Assembly: GCA_030272585.1 (NCBI GenBank)
Contig: BSYQ01000002.1
Span: 5,332,001-5,396,000, forward strand
DNA length: 64,000 nt
Direction of reading: 5' to 3'
From: Bryopsis sp. KO-2023
Lineage: Eukaryota; Chlorophyta; Ulvophyceae; Bryopsidales; Bryopsidaceae
Under the pieces are notes generated by a model. That model saw only the letters and a list, made by a program, of their open reading frames with translations, was not told where the DNA came from and did not search any database. Within the stretch, counting starts at the first letter, position 1, and every line of letters starts with the position of its first letter. Positions 12,365 to 22,425 of this stretch are shown here, one piece after another. A program made the position numbers and the translations under genes.

Positions 12365-12595
12365 GTTGCGATGCTAGTAGATTACACCGTACAGCGTACT
12401 GAGGGTCGGGCTTAGGTCGGTTATCACACACACACACAGGGACGCACTTGAAGGGAAAAGATCTTAAAGAATAACGTTTGAACCTAAGCCAGCGCCCTTT
12501 AAGTATACCTCTGCAGTACAATAGTACCGGTGACCCTATACTAACCTAGGCCTATCCAAGTCAGACATACGGCAGTAGTACCACAACTGCACTAA
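12365..12595 (+). repeat. Host direct repeat, copy 1
   Basis: This segment is repeated at 12761-12980. Shared words include TACAGCGTACTGAGGGTCGG, CGTTTGAACCTAAGC and CTAACCTAGGCCT. Both copies carry a CA-rich microsatellite. Copy 1 abuts the hAT-type element and copy 2 does not. Confidence 0.8.
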
Positions 12596-12760
12596 AGGAA
12601 GCTTCCAAACGTCACATTTGATGGCAGCAATTACCCACTCTTCCCCATCTTCTTCAGGATTTAAACCGAAGGATAAAATTCTTGGGGATTTCTCGCAAAG
12701 GATATACTTAAGTGTTAATTTTCTCTACAATCCGTGTGAAACTGTATCTCTTGATGTGGT

Positions 12761-12980
12761 GTTGCGATGCTAGTGGACCGCATCGTACAGCGTACTGAGG
12801 GTCGGGCTCTGGTTGGATATCACACACACAGACACACGAAGGGAAAAACAGATTAAAGATCGTTTGAACCTAAGCACTTTAAGAAAACCTCTGAAGTACT
12901 ATAGTACTTGAGGTGACCTTGTACTAACCTAGGCCTGATCCAGTCAGACATACGACACTTGTACTACACAAGCGCTACAT
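12761..12980 (+). repeat. Host direct repeat, copy 2 (hAT-empty)
   Basis: This copy matches 12365-12595. It begins GTTGCGATGCTAGT with one GTTGCGAT, that is, without the insertion seen at 11692-12364. It runs up to the start of the Cys-pair gene region. Confidence 0.8.
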
Positions 12981-13137
12981 GTGGGCTGGATGTGGATTTC
13001 CCTTTGCAGGCCAAAGTTCTTGATCTCCAGGTCAGACTCTCCGACAATCAAGTCCAGGTGAGGACCTCCAGGACCAGCATGAGGCCAAGGAAAAAAGAAG
13101 GCATGACGCAGAACGAAGTCGTCAAGGCGGCACATAA

Positions 13138-14046
13138 GGAGGAACCAAAGTAAAGCGCAAGCTGAGCGGAGAAATCAATTCGCCGTCGGAGGAACAGAAA
13201 ACCGTTTGCTCTCATTGCTCCAAGTACCGCATTCCCCACTGCAAAAATTGCCACGCCACTGAACGTCCCCCTTCCTCCCCCTTCAAACATTATGAACGTG
13301 CGTCACAGAATCTATATCAATCTTTTTGTGGCGTCGTCGCGTGTAGGCACCACACGATCCTCTTTACAGACGGATGGGCGCCCGACCATCAACCTCCCGT
13401 CATCAAGATACGGTTGTCACCTCACGATGGACACCTTTTTCCAAAGGCGCCCAACTCCCCCTCGAGATGGTGTGCGACAGAAGACGAAATCATGTCACCC
13501 TTGTCCATCGCGGAGAGCAAAATGAGTTGGGCGGACCTGAATGAACAAGAGATGAAGAAAAAGGAGCGCGATGAGGCGAAGAAATCACTGACGACTGGGA
13601 ATAGAAAACTTAACAGTCGTGGTGTGGCCAAGAAGCTTGCCACAGCGAAATGCACGCCACCTTATTGTCAGGGTCGGTCTCGCGCCTTGGAGGCAAAGAA
13701 CCAAACCGTGCATGGTCTTCCATCAACTAACTGCAGTCGCTCCGCAAAATCTAGGAGAAAGAGAAATAGTGAGTCCAGGGATGGAAAGCATCGCAGACGT
13801 TCAAGGGGAAAGGGGAATGGGCGTGTTGGCGTTACGGAGGCTGAAGAGCGTTGGAAGGGAGACCCCTACAAAAAAAAAAAAGACATAATGCTGGAAACCA
13901 GCACTACAAGCACACGCACTCCCACACGATGGCGACCTCGGTCAAAGAAGAACCCAAAAGATCAAGGCGCCGCCGTTCCGACTAAAGAGAGTTGGACAAG
14001 AGTTTTTATCGTCGCTGGTTTTTATTTCCTTCTCTCTGAAAAATGA
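13138..14046 (+). CDS. Cys-pair and Lys/Arg-rich protein
   Basis: One reading frame stays open for 302 codons (13138-14046). The first part has VCSHCSKYRIPHCKNC, two CxxC pairs seven residues apart, which could bind zinc. A middle part follows (SPLSIAESKMSWADLNEQE). The rest is strongly basic and Ser/Arg-rich (SRSAKSRRKRNSESRDGKHR), as in RNA-binding or nuclear proteins. The first ATG in frame is at 13492. The Cys pairs lie before it, so the true start is probably in an upstream exon; an exon candidate with a donor (CAG/gtgagg) lies near 13000-13060. I do not recognise the family. The long open frame and biased composition support coding, but function is unknown. Confidence 0.5.
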   Translation, partial: GGTKVKRKLSGEINSPSEEQKTVCSHCSKYRIPHCKNCHATERPPSSPFKHYERASQNLYQSFCGVVACRHHTILFTDGWAPDHQPPVIKIRLSPHDGHLFPKAPNSPSRWCATEDEIMSPLSIAESKMSWADLNEQEMKKKERDEAKKSLTTGNRKLNSRGVAKKLATAKCTPPYCQGRSRALEAKNQTVHGLPSTNCSRSAKSRRKRNSESRDGKHRRRSRGKGNGRVGVTEAEERWKGDPYKKKKDIMLETSTTSTRTPTRWRPRSKKNPKDQGAAVPTKESWTRVFIVAGFYFLLSEK

Positions 14047-15451
14047 GAGGAAGTTTCCTTCTTTTTTTTTTCTTTTTTAGTTCAGGGGATGGTCGCTAGG
14101 ACTGCCCCAGGGAGAGGCTCGATGGGCTCGAAATGGCACGATGTTTCTTTTACTTTTTTAATTCCTGCTGAGTGTGTTGACAGTGATGATGGCCAGAGTG
14201 CTTGTGAGACTGTTGGTGTGTGTTTTTCCACCCATCATTTGTTCGAGAGTTAACTAAAAAATACGATTTTTCAAAGGAAGATTGTTTCATCAATAAAGGG
14301 GATAGGATTGCTCAGCTCATTTTAAAGAAAATTTCTACACCATAGGTTGTGGTGGTAGATTCGCTCTCTCAGAGTAATAGGGGTGACAAGGGTTTTGGTT
14401 CTTCTGATAACATTTGAAGGTTTGGTTGGTTTTTTTTTTGAGATTCTGTTTTGTTTTTTGGACGGGTTTCTCGACTTCTTTTCCGCAATAGAAGCTGGTT
14501 CAAGAGGGTCGATTGGGCTCTTTGTCGTGAGGAGAATGTTTATATTTGCCTTCAAACGGTAGCGGCTTTGCCGAGTGGGTTTGATGAAAAAAAATAGGTG
14601 GGTACGAAAGGGGCTTTTTCCTGTATAAAAAAAAGTCGAGTCAGGAAAAAACAACGAAAACAGGAGGGTTCTATGCAACTAAGCTCCAGGTTGCATTTTG
14701 GAAATTTTTACAACGGTAGCGCCATGGTCGACTGCGTTCGACTTTTGGTTTTCTTGGGGGTAGGTTACAAATAAAATCGGAAAAAAAAAGAGTGCATTTC
14801 AAAACTATGTACAACAGTAGCGCCCTGGTCGAATTTGACTATTGGTTTAGGTGGGGGGAGAAAAGAACCGAAATGAAAAAAAAAAAAAAGGATAGAAATA
14901 TATTGTAGAGGGGCTTTTCTGTTCGTGGGTATGCATTCAACCAGGCATCTACTTTATGTCCCGGAAAATTTTCGGCGCCATGCAGAAAGAAAAACAAAAC
15001 AAAGAAAGAGCGACAAATCTGCTATAGTTTATACTTCGTGGCATCCTCACAGTCAAGGTGGGGTTGGTATCGGGTTGAACAAAAAAAATCTAGCTGAAGC
15101 TTTGTAATGGTAGAATAACTCTGCTTCAGAAATTTGTTCTCGTCAATTGACATAAATTCAGTGCCTTAAATCAGTCTGATCGATTAAAGGATCTCGTTTT
15201 CAAAAGACAAAGCTAACATTGTCACTGTTGTTGACTCCAGGAGTATTTCCCCTTCAACTACATATCGGGAAACATAAGCTTGTGTTCCATAGCGCTCAAA
15301 TGGCCACAAATACGATCTGTAAAGCAAAAAAACTAATTTCATTCCACACAACTCCATTGTTTTTACCGCTTCTCTACCATAAAATTACAGGTACGGAGAC
15401 GAAACGGAAAAAGCGCCCAGCAAGGCCATAAAATTTGAACAGCTTCGCTTT
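14047..15451. other. Intergenic; short tandem repeat
   Basis: No gene is supported. Two direct copies of a unit of about 95 bp lie at roughly 14700-14870, each with ACAACGGTAGCGCC or ACAACAGTAGCGCC followed by TGGTCGA and a G run. The part at 15290-15450 is the reverse complement of the intron-like region after the 56827 gene (GCTTTACAGATCG), so the segmental duplication with that locus extends to here. Confidence 0.5.
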
Positions 15452-15814
15452 TCAGGAGTGCATCCAGGCGAACACATCTGTGGCGGAGACCATCTGATTC
15501 TGCCACTTTTTTTGGTCGTTGAGCTTTGCTTCCAACAGCTTTCTCTTTTCATCTTCCGCCTGGAGGGCTCGCATGGAGTCTTTAAGACGCAGTATCTCCT
15601 CCTCTAAGCACAGGCGTTCTTTGACGTCGTCCGACTGTCCTTCCTGTTTCTTCTCAGCGGCCTTGTCCCTTTCACCGTCACTTCCGATCTCTTTTGCCTG
15701 GAGTTCGCGTACGTGGCTGAACAGCCCCCGCACCATGACCTCCAGCTCAGTAATACGAGCACGGAGAGCCGCATTTTCTACCTCCAGTCGTTTCTCTTTC
15801 TCAGTTGCACTCAT
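15452..15814 (-). CDS. Coiled-coil protein, truncated relative of the 56827 gene
   Basis: The 120-residue minus frame starts at the ATG at 15814 (MSATEKEKRLEVENAALRAR) and ends SATDVFAWMHS. Heptads with Leu/Val and many Glu/Lys predict a long coiled coil in two blocks (about residues 5-40 and 65-110), joined by a charged linker. It is a close paralogue of the first exon at 56827-57163, including the KERLCLEEEI and SMRALQAEDEKRK stretches, and the upstream DNA is also duplicated. At the other locus the coiled coil is followed by ankyrin exons. None were found here, so this copy may be a truncated duplicate or a stand-alone short protein. The function is unknown. Confidence 0.6.
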   Translation of the reverse strand: MSATEKEKRLEVENAALRARITELEVMVRGLFSHVRELQAKEIGSDGERDKAAEKKQEGQSDDVKERLCLEEEILRLKDSMRALQAEDEKRKLLEAKLNDQKKWQNQMVSATDVFAWMHS

Positions 15815-15829
15815 CCTGCGCTCAATATC

Positions 15830-16110
15830 ACAGCCCAACTGATGGGTAAGTCGTTCCCGAGTGGAAAGGCCCAGAAAGCGGCGCTACCGCTGTAGTGAGA
15901 CGCTGTGGCTGGGTTACCTGTTGGATGGAAGACGTCTTTGGCAAGTTCCTCGCGCCTAGTTCAGTTTCTTCCCGGCGTTTGCGACAATGAAACCCTCTGA
16001 AAGCTGTTAGTGTTTCTTATCTCGTTTCCTTTTTTTACGGCCCGCGTTCCATCACGGCGAGGTGACGAGCTGTTCCTCGTGGCCATTCAGTGTGCCGATC
16101 CGATATCTCA
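15830..16110 (+). pseudogene. Broken copy of the divergent partner frame at 56540-56800
   Basis: The DNA here matches the region upstream of the 56827 gene in the same head-to-head arrangement. At 56 kb the frame reads CSETLWLGYLVDGRRSFAPS and stays open. Here the same start (RYRCSETLWLGYLLDGRRLW) runs into a stop within about ten more codons, and frame changes follow. It looks like a decayed host duplicate. Confidence 0.5.
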
Positions 16111-16913
16111 ATTAGGCTTTTTTGGTTTCACATTTTTGTGGCATTTTCTGCATCATCCCATACATTTCCTATTATCTTTCGTTGAGATTGGCTGGGTCGT
16201 TTACAGAGAGTCTCCAGCTGGGGAGCGATGCTCTTTTTTTTGTTGTGTAAAGAAATCTTTGGTGGCTGGACTGAATCCAGCCACTGGAGTTTTAAAACCT
16301 GTATCTTGATTTCTTGAACCTAAGAAGCAAGAGGTCTCTTCACAAGATATGAACTCTTACCTTTTGGATCTTTACTGATCACTGAGTCCCACGCTGGGTG
16401 TAAGGGTTACTTGCGACGTCAAACCGTTTCCACCGCACCCTTCAGAAGGGACCGCACCTATCACTTCCGCAGCTAAACTCTTCGCATTCGTTGTTAGCTT
16501 TATCGAAATACAACCTTCCTATTCCAGGGGTGGTAGACCTGCTTTCTTGGGTACCTAGCATCGATGGGATATCCCCCATAACTTCTATGGGGCAAGTGTT
16601 TCGTAGTTGTTCAGCGTTTCTTAACGTTGGCTCTCGTCAGTGGGGCAACTTGATCATGGCCTGGAGAACTGTGACGTCGCCGAATCGCTCGAGTTTCACA
16701 AAGGTGGTGTGTTTTTGGAAGAGGTTGGAGGATTCGCAGTGAATCAAGGAGAGAATGGATTAAGTCAATGACAGAAACTGGGAAGGATAAGGTCAAAGAA
16801 ACAGAAACCGAGTGTTTTAAGTACCTTCTATCAGTGAGCGAAGTTTTGACGCCAACGACAGAATATTCTTGGCGCCAAACTCGAGGTACTGTTGACGACG
16901 AATTCAAGGAAAT
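16111..16913. other. No clear gene; upstream of coiled-coil gene
   Basis: The open frame 16768-17073 overlaps the next gene in another frame and has no known pattern. The region may hold the promoter or an untranslated exon of the gene starting at 16914. Confidence 0.4.
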
Positions 16914-17731
16914 ATGTCGCGACAAGAACAATCAATTATCACCCATATTTCGCGAATTCGCGGAAAGAGGATGCAAATTTCTGGATCGGAAACAAAGAAG
17001 ATACAAGCAAAAAAAGGCGATACCAGATCCAGGGTGGCTGCTGCTGAGGTACCTCAGTCATCGGTGGCTATGAACGGAGCGGCTCCTACCAGTATACCCA
17101 AGGCGGGAGTTGACGACATCGTCAAGAAAGGCACAATCTTACTCGATGTGGTAAGTCCTAAAGGGGTGGGGGGTCTTTCAGATTTGTGTGTGGTTTGGAG
17201 GCATCGGTAGAAATACAGGTCCATCATCTTGAGGTGTCTTCTGTCGCACAACAGGTAGAGCTCCTCCAGCAAGCCAACAAAGAACTGGTTATTGAAAAGG
17301 CTGCGCTGCAGCAAGAACTGGCGTCATGCCAAGAGGAGGTAGCAAACTTGCGGAAGGAAATGAAGACGCTCAAATCGGGACCGAGTGTCATGGCAAGGGA
17401 AGAGGAAATCGATAAAAAAGTGATCTCTGGGACAGAACTTTTTGGAGGGAAGGGTGAGGAGGAAGAGGATGTGGAGAGTGATAATAAAGAGAATGATGAG
17501 ATTGTGCTCGAGGGAAATTTTAAGGGTAGGGGAGTACAAGAACAGGTGAGCTTGTGTCGGCTGTTGCGGTTTTTCTGAGTCACACGATTGGGTGTAGAAG
17601 TTTGTTCGGGAGCAAAAGGTTCATTCAAACCGTAAGGAAATCTTTGAAAAAGATATTTTTTCTCGCAGAAGACAGGATGTGGGAGACTCTGGTGGACAAA
17701 TGAATCGAAAAAGCCTTTGGTGGCGTTCTAG
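16914..17731 (+). CDS. Three-exon coiled-coil protein
   Basis: Three exons join in phase 0 with GT-AG borders: 16914-17150 (79 codons from ATG), 17219-17545 (109 codons) and 17669-17731 (20 codons and stop), giving 208 residues. The junction reads LLDV/VHHLEVSSVAQQ, then VQEQ/KTGCGRLWWTN. Exon 2 encodes a coiled coil (VELLQQANKELVIEKAALQQ and on to about residue 145), followed by an acidic stretch (GEEEEDVESDNKEND). The N-terminus is basic and polar (SETKKIQAKKGDTRSR). Three consistent phases argue strongly for a real gene. I do not recognise the family; the charge pattern suits a scaffold or chromatin-related protein, but that is a guess. Later exons could also be used. Confidence 0.7.
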
Positions 17732-18401
17732 AAAAATAGTATATTCGATCGTTCCTCACATTGTGTCAGTTTGTTTCGTTTTGCTATCAGCAGAAAGATA
17801 TTTTGAGCCGACTGGGAGACGTGAGTCGCTCGATGGATGGAGCAAAAGCCACCGTTCAGCAGAAGAAAGCTGAAAAAATGAGCCAAGGACTTTGGTAGGT
17901 TTTGTTCTGTCACAACAGAGGTGTTGCGCTCTCTATTTCGATGCAAGTGCATTGAAAAACTGTTTCCATTCTCGACCCCTTTCGATCTTCTTTCTGCCAC
18001 ATTTCTTAGCTAGCATGAATAGATCCACTAGTAGAAAGTGGATAGCACTGGTAGATCCAGAAGGCGAAAGGAACAAAAACACTTCATCGGAAAACATTTT
18101 GTGAGGATCTGGTGGGAAGATTTTGAAACCGCTAAGATCCCGTCGATCTACGCCCCCTAAAAAAGGAAAAGATGTGTTCTGAGAAATTTAGAAAGATTGC
18201 GAAAGCAGTTTTACTGATGACGCTTAAACATCTTTTTTTCTGAGGTCAACGAGTTTCATGTTGTCAGACATGCTGGCCCTGGTTTAAATAGTGTGGCAAC
18301 AAAAAAGTCGCTCTCGTGGTACGGTCGATGGCTTTTGGAAGTACCTGTTTGTACCACGAAAGCCACACAATTAGGAGGTCGGGTGAACGAGGAAAACAAA
18401 G
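17732..18401. other. No clear gene; possible introns and exons
   Basis: Short frames (for example 18016-18104, MNRSTSRKWIALVDPEGE) could be exons of the gene that ends at 18704, but splice partners were not settled. Confidence 0.3.
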
Positions 18402-18704
18402 GTGGTCAAACTTGAGACGCGCTTCACCAAACGCCTAGAATATCAAATTCGATCGCGCGACTCAGTTTCTTCTTCGTACCACTCTCCCCACCAACAGGAG
18501 CCCAGAGACGTCAATGATGTGGAGGTTCGTACGCCTGGGCTTCTCGTTGTGTTCCTGGAAACAGTGGAGCTCGTGACGTCACAAAATAGCACCGTCGTCA
18601 AGACGACCAAAGAGTTTTGCAAGGCGCTGTATGCATCATACAGCGTGTACATCTGCAGATCGAAAGCTGATTGCCCTTTGCAGAATCCCCTCTCTGATCA
18701 ATAA
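18402..18704 (+). CDS. Probable terminal exon, unknown protein
   Basis: The frame is open from about 18402 and ends at TAA at 18702-18704. It reads LETRFTKRLEYQIRSRDSVS and then a mixed, protein-like sequence with three Cys. An AATAAA lies on the stop codon, which would suit a poly-A signal. The start of the frame shows no ATG, so it is likely a last exon of a gene whose upstream exons lie in 17.7-18.4 kb. It converges on the F-box gene that ends at 18805. The family is not recognised. Confidence 0.35.
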   Translation: MVKLETRFTKRLEYQIRSRDSVSSSYHSPHQQEPRDVNDVEVRTPGLLVVFLETVELVTSQNSTVVKTTKEFCKALYASYSVYICRSKADCPLQNPLSDQ

Positions 18705-18804
18705 AAATCGACTTCTTGCAAGACTTCCACAACACAGGATCACACACAAAAATTTATTTAAACAATCATTGAAAAAAGTTCCTTACACCAAAGATCAGAA
18801 GTTT

Positions 18805-19851
18805 TTATTCTTCAAGGCAAGAGTGGGCACAAAAGTCCCACACCAGGATTTTCCCGTCAATCCGCACAGCAATCAGCTTGCCCTCCGTCAAGAAAAGACC
18901 TTTGAGTTCACCCCCTACATGAAACGATCGAAAGAAACGATCTCCCTCGACAACACCAGAAACTACCACTTCCATCGGGTTTATCGCACAATCCGCAAAC
19001 TTGCTTTCGTTTAGCGCTACAAGAAACCACCTTGGGTTATTGTCGACAACTCGCAAAGACTCGAAGGTCTCCAAATCCCATATCCGGACGGTACCGACAG
19101 AGCAACTAACGACCATATTGTCATTGGCATGAACACGCATGACAGGACGAGAGTGTCCCTCGAGCACCGCCACGCGGGTGCAGGAGGCCAAGCTCCACAC
19201 TTCCAGATGCCCAACCCTTGATCCACATATCAACAAACCCACTCCCTTGGCGAATGCAGCACAGGAAATGTCCTCTTGCATCGAGCCACCCTCATTCAAA
19301 ACCTTCACACGAGTCCAGTCCATCTTGCTCCACAATTCCAGGCGCCCGAACCTACCGCCAAAGGCCACGTGGTCTCCGACATCCACGATAAAAAAAAACG
19401 GGAAACAAAGGCTAAGGGCCGCGATCTGTCTCAATCCAGGCATTTCCAGGACCACCAACATTTGCACGTCACTCTTGCACAGGAGCATTCCATCGATCAA
19501 ACACACTCTCCAACTCCTCATGTCGGCTACGTCCCTAGTCAAGACGTCGCCGTTCTCAACGTTCACAGAAAGGATTTTTTTTTCCCAGACTATCGCAATC
19601 ATATCGCCCCGCATAGCACATTTACCAGCCCACCGATTCTTGGGGAACTCGATGCATTTCGGCACAACGGTTCCACATCGCCAGGATCTCTCGAGCCCGA
19701 GTTTTTTAGCGAAAGGGCCTTCCTTGGTGACTTCGTTCCAATCCTTAGCGACACAGGAGCACGTGGCCAAAGCCCTTGCGCAAAGCCCCTCGAAAATTCG
19801 ACCAACCACGCCACTGGGGAGCTCCCACTCGACACTCACGTAATCGCTCAT
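18805..19851 (-). CDS. F-box/WD40-repeat protein, family member 1
   Basis: The gene is a single 348-residue frame. I chose the ATG at 19851 because MSDYVSVEWELP matches the start of two paralogues in this window. Residues about 8-50 form an F-box (LPSGVVGRIFEGLCARALATC, then SCVAKDWNEV). The rest carries degenerate WD40 blades ending GGRFGRLELWS, CGSRVGHLEVWS, CSVGTVRIWD and VRIDGKILVWD. F-box/WD40 proteins usually act as substrate receptors of SCF ubiquitin ligases: the F-box binds Skp1 and the propeller binds the target. The blades here lack many GH and WD residues, so the target surface has diverged. No intron is needed. It converges with the exon ending at 18704. Confidence 0.85.
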   Translation of the reverse strand: MSDYVSVEWELPSGVVGRIFEGLCARALATCSCVAKDWNEVTKEGPFAKKLGLERSWRCGTVVPKCIEFPKNRWAGKCAMRGDMIAIVWEKKILSVNVENGDVLTRDVADMRSWRVCLIDGMLLCKSDVQMLVVLEMPGLRQIAALSLCFPFFFIVDVGDHVAFGGRFGRLELWSKMDWTRVKVLNEGGSMQEDISCAAFAKGVGLLICGSRVGHLEVWSLASCTRVAVLEGHSRPVMRVHANDNMVVSCSVGTVRIWDLETFESLRVVDNNPRWFLVALNESKFADCAINPMEVVVSGVVEGDRFFRSFHVGGELKGLFLTEGKLIAVRIDGKILVWDFCAHSCLEE

Positions 19852-20302
19852 TCGTTCAAACGCGGCACAAAGAAAAAACCCTTTGCCCCCACAATGTACC
19901 TCGCCTACGCCTCGTGCTTTCGGTGGTTTCCGCGATGGAGAAAAAATGCGGGAGAATCGAACGGGCCTGTTGTTCAAACGCGAGCTCCAGAAAACGCACT
20001 CTTTATGGCACTATTTGCGGAAATTAAAGAAAGCAGGGGGTTTTGGTTTTCCAGGATGAAAAAACTCTGGTATTTATCTGCGAAAAACGATGCGTTTTCT
20101 GTGATAACGTCTGCAACCCTTTGCTGTGGCGCAGCGAAAATGAAGCTGCCCGCCAATGTGACTGATCGTAAATATGACTAATTCCGATGGATCTCCTTTT
20201 TGAGCGGGGGGGAAGGACAAAAGAGTGATTCAGAGTTGGCTGAAACGTTCAACTCATGCCAAAACCAAAACGGACGCACTAAATGGTGATCCAGAATATG
20301 CT
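19852..20302. other. Intergenic, promoter side of F-box gene 1
   Basis: No gene is seen. It lies between the 5' end of F-box member 1 and tRNA-Leu, both on the minus strand. Confidence 0.4.
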
Positions 20303-20387
20303 TGCACAAGGTGGGGTTCGAACCCACGCGGAGACCAGCTCCATCAGGTCTTAAGTCTAACGCCTTGGACCACTCGGCCACTTGTGC
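20303..20387 (-). tRNA. tRNA-Leu (anticodon UAA)
   Basis: The 85-nt gene folds as a class II tRNA. The acceptor strands GCACAAG and CTTGTGC pair fully. The A box is TGGCCGAGTGG and the B box GGTTCGAACCC. The anticodon loop CTTAAGA gives UAA, and the long variable arm TGGAGCTGGTCTCC is typical of Leu. The anticodon stem has one A-C mismatch next to the loop. There is no intron. Flanking DNA is partly repeated beside tRNA-Arg. Confidence 0.9.
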
Positions 20388-20494
20388 CGCAAAAGTTTGT
20401 CGACAAAAAAGTTTTTTGATCGTGATCCTAAATTGGTTGGTAAGGAAAAAGAAGCAAAATTGCTTCTCACCCCTGGATGAGGACCGTCAAAACG

Positions 20495-20590
20495 ACAAAA
20501 ATTGAGCGGTCTCTCTGGTTGTGTACCAGTGGTGAACCCCATGCTTCGCTCTGGTGCACCGAGGCAGGCGGCCAGTGATCGCTGCTCGGT
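20495..20590 (+). repeat. Short direct repeat near tRNA genes, copy 1
   Basis: The words TTGTGTACCAGTGGTGAA, CTTCGCTCTGGTGC and GGCCAGTGATC recur with changes at 22336-22425 (TTGTGTGCCGATGGTGAA, CTTCAGTCTGGTGC). Each copy lies about 100 bp beyond the 5' end of a minus-strand tRNA gene, so the repeat may be part of a duplicated tRNA locus or an uncharacterised RNA. Confidence 0.5.
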
Positions 20591-20654
20591 TCCCCGCCTG
20601 GCGCTTTGCCTGACACTTCACCCATTCCGCCATCGACTCTTCAGAGAAGACACC

Positions 20655-20925
20655 AGAAGGAACCCACCCCTTGGTAAGGATGTACCATCAACGCTCAGCA
20701 TCGGACCAAGGACAGACACCATCGATCCACGCTCAACAGTCCCCGCTTGGGTGATAAGCAGGCGCTGCTCTGCTCGACGTTCTCTTGTACCAATTTAATG
20801 CACGCCATTTTCAGACTTGGGATGGGATTCGAGTGCAGACGACAAAACCAAATGTCAGTTCTGCAAAGCTCCAGCACACACTGCGTGCCTGATAACAAGG
20901 TGCACAGAGTGGAACGTTGTTCCAA
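20655..20925 (+). repeat. Long-range direct repeat R1, copy 1
   Basis: This stretch matches 60848-61110 over its full length. Shared words include GATCCACGCTCAACAGTCCC, CGCTTGGGTGATAA and ACGACAAAACCAAATGTCAG. Within it a frame reads CQFCKAPAHTAC after a possible splice acceptor (CATTTTCAG, ending near 20815), which could be a metal-binding exon. I cannot say whether R1 is a gene family or a mobile repeat. Confidence 0.65.
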
Positions 20926-21205
20926 GGAAACCTCCACCCGTAGCACCATGCCGAAGTGACTGGAACCCCGGTGACGGCGGTATCACGTGACCAGCTGAGA
21001 GTTTCAACCCCTGATATCTAATCGGTTGAAAACGACCCTCCTTGGAGAACCCCACACACGTCCTCGGCACAGGAACCTCGTGCAAAGGCACAGGCGTTTG
21101 CACCGTCCACCAGGGTCGTTCTCAAGCGCTTTTCTGAAACGGGCAGAAAAGGAAGGAGAGCAAGGGTTTTTTGCTCCCAACACAGGTGCCTTTCCCTTCA
21201 AACTC

Positions 21206-21397
21206 ATACCTTTCTCGGCCTTTTGGCTAAGATCAAGTGTAGTATCTGTTCTTATCAGTTTAATCGCTGATATGGGATCTATTCGATCCCTAGACGATTA
21301 AATTGATTTTTCATGGGGTGCGGGGGTAAACAGATGCTTGCATTTGCCTTGCACGGCATGGTTGCAGTCTTGCACTGCCGCTGTGATCGTGCACCCA
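21206..21397 (+). ncRNA. U2 spliceosomal snRNA
   Basis: The 5' end ATACCTTTCTCGGCCTTTTG is the conserved U2 start and forms stem I. It is followed by the branch-point recognition segment GTGTAGTATCTG and by TCTTATCAGTTTAAT. A stem IIb follows (GGGATCTATTCGATCCC). The Sm site is at about 21302-21312 (AATTGATTTTTC), and two further stem-loops lie up to about 21397 (GCTTGCATTTGCC, then GTTGCAGTCTTGCACTGC). U2 pairs with the intron branch site in the spliceosome. The length of about 190 nt is normal. The 3' end is estimated. Confidence 0.93.
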
Positions 21398-22158
21398 TGA
21401 CAGACAAGCAGCGTTACGGCTTAGTTCGGGTTCAACTCCCGAAGCGCTGAAATACAGAGTTGCTACTTCAAAGTTTTGTTTCAAGGCATATCCAGAACAT
21501 ATAAAGTGTGTATCCACTCCTTCATTTTACAGCGCGCACACACACCAAAGAAAAAGGTTCAGTATCAAGATACTTGATAAACCAAAAAATAAAAAGCGTG
21601 TGAAAAGTCTCTTCACCTGAATTTAGGGTGGTGGAACACGTCATGGTTTCGAACCCTGGGCACTGGAACTCCAGAGTTCACGATTTTAAACTCACGATAT
21701 GCAAAGTACCAAAAAGAGAAAACAGTTGAGGCTACTTCCTGGTATTATGATTATGGGTATGGAGACAGTCTGGAAAGCAATATGTCGGGTCAAATTGCCC
21801 CACTCAATCATTCTTTGAGAAGATGTACCATTAGTCACTGACCAGGCCTCCAATCTATCTATCGTTTTTTTTTTTTTAATGACAAATGTTGTTTGTAGAT
21901 ACAGACTTGTGCAATAAAGCCTTTGATCTCTTGGAGAGTCAATCAATGAATCAATAATCGATATTACACGCGCATAAGCCAAGGGCTGTATTGAAGCCCC
22001 TAAAAATATTAATATCCAACGCACAGAATCTACCAAGATTTTGCTCAAAGATGAAGTACAACCCCGTATCAAAGAGAGTCGTGGGTCCGTATTTTACTGA
22101 TCCAAACCCAGCTGGTCTTCCCACATTTTATGGAAAATTATAGCACTGCAATGAAAGG
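21398..22158. other. No gene seen between U2 and tRNA-Arg
   Basis: The minus frame 21692-22072 is open but AT-rich and without known features. Confidence 0.4.
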
Positions 22159-22231
22159 CGTCCACGGCAAGACTCGAACCTGCAGTCTTGTGCTCCGGAG
22201 GCAGACGCCTTCTCCATTAGGCCACGTGGAC
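22159..22231 (-). tRNA. tRNA-Arg (anticodon CCG)
   Basis: The 73-nt gene has pairing acceptor strands GTCCACG and CGTGGAC. The anticodon loop is CTCCGGA, giving CCG, and the T arm is GCAGGTTCGAGTCTTGC. The anticodon stem has one mismatch. There is no intron. Confidence 0.9.
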
Positions 22232-22335
22232 ACACATCAACCTTGATTGCTCAATTCGTTTTTATGCTAACTCGTTTCGTTGCTAAATCGGGGGGAAATA
22301 CTTACCTTCCCAAAGTCACAGTAAAGATGACGAGA

Positions 22336-22425
22336 ATGGTTTCCCTGATTGTGTGCCGATGGTGAATCCTCTGCTTCAGTCTGGTGCCTTGTTTTTTCAA
22401 TGAAAGAAAAGGCCAGTGATCATTT
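22336..22425 (+). repeat. Short direct repeat near tRNA genes, copy 2
   Basis: This is the second copy of the segment at 20495-20590, diverged, on the 5' side of tRNA-Arg. Confidence 0.5.

Noticed and set aside
12420-12440. CRISPR-like or telomere-like array in repeats
   Set aside because: No regularly spaced repeat and spacer units; the tracts are CA microsatellites.
22290-22420. Possible U1 snRNA (ATACTTACCT at about 22297)
   Set aside because: Only the ten-base start matches. No U1 stem-loops or Sm site follow, and the sequence is also a splice donor read backwards.
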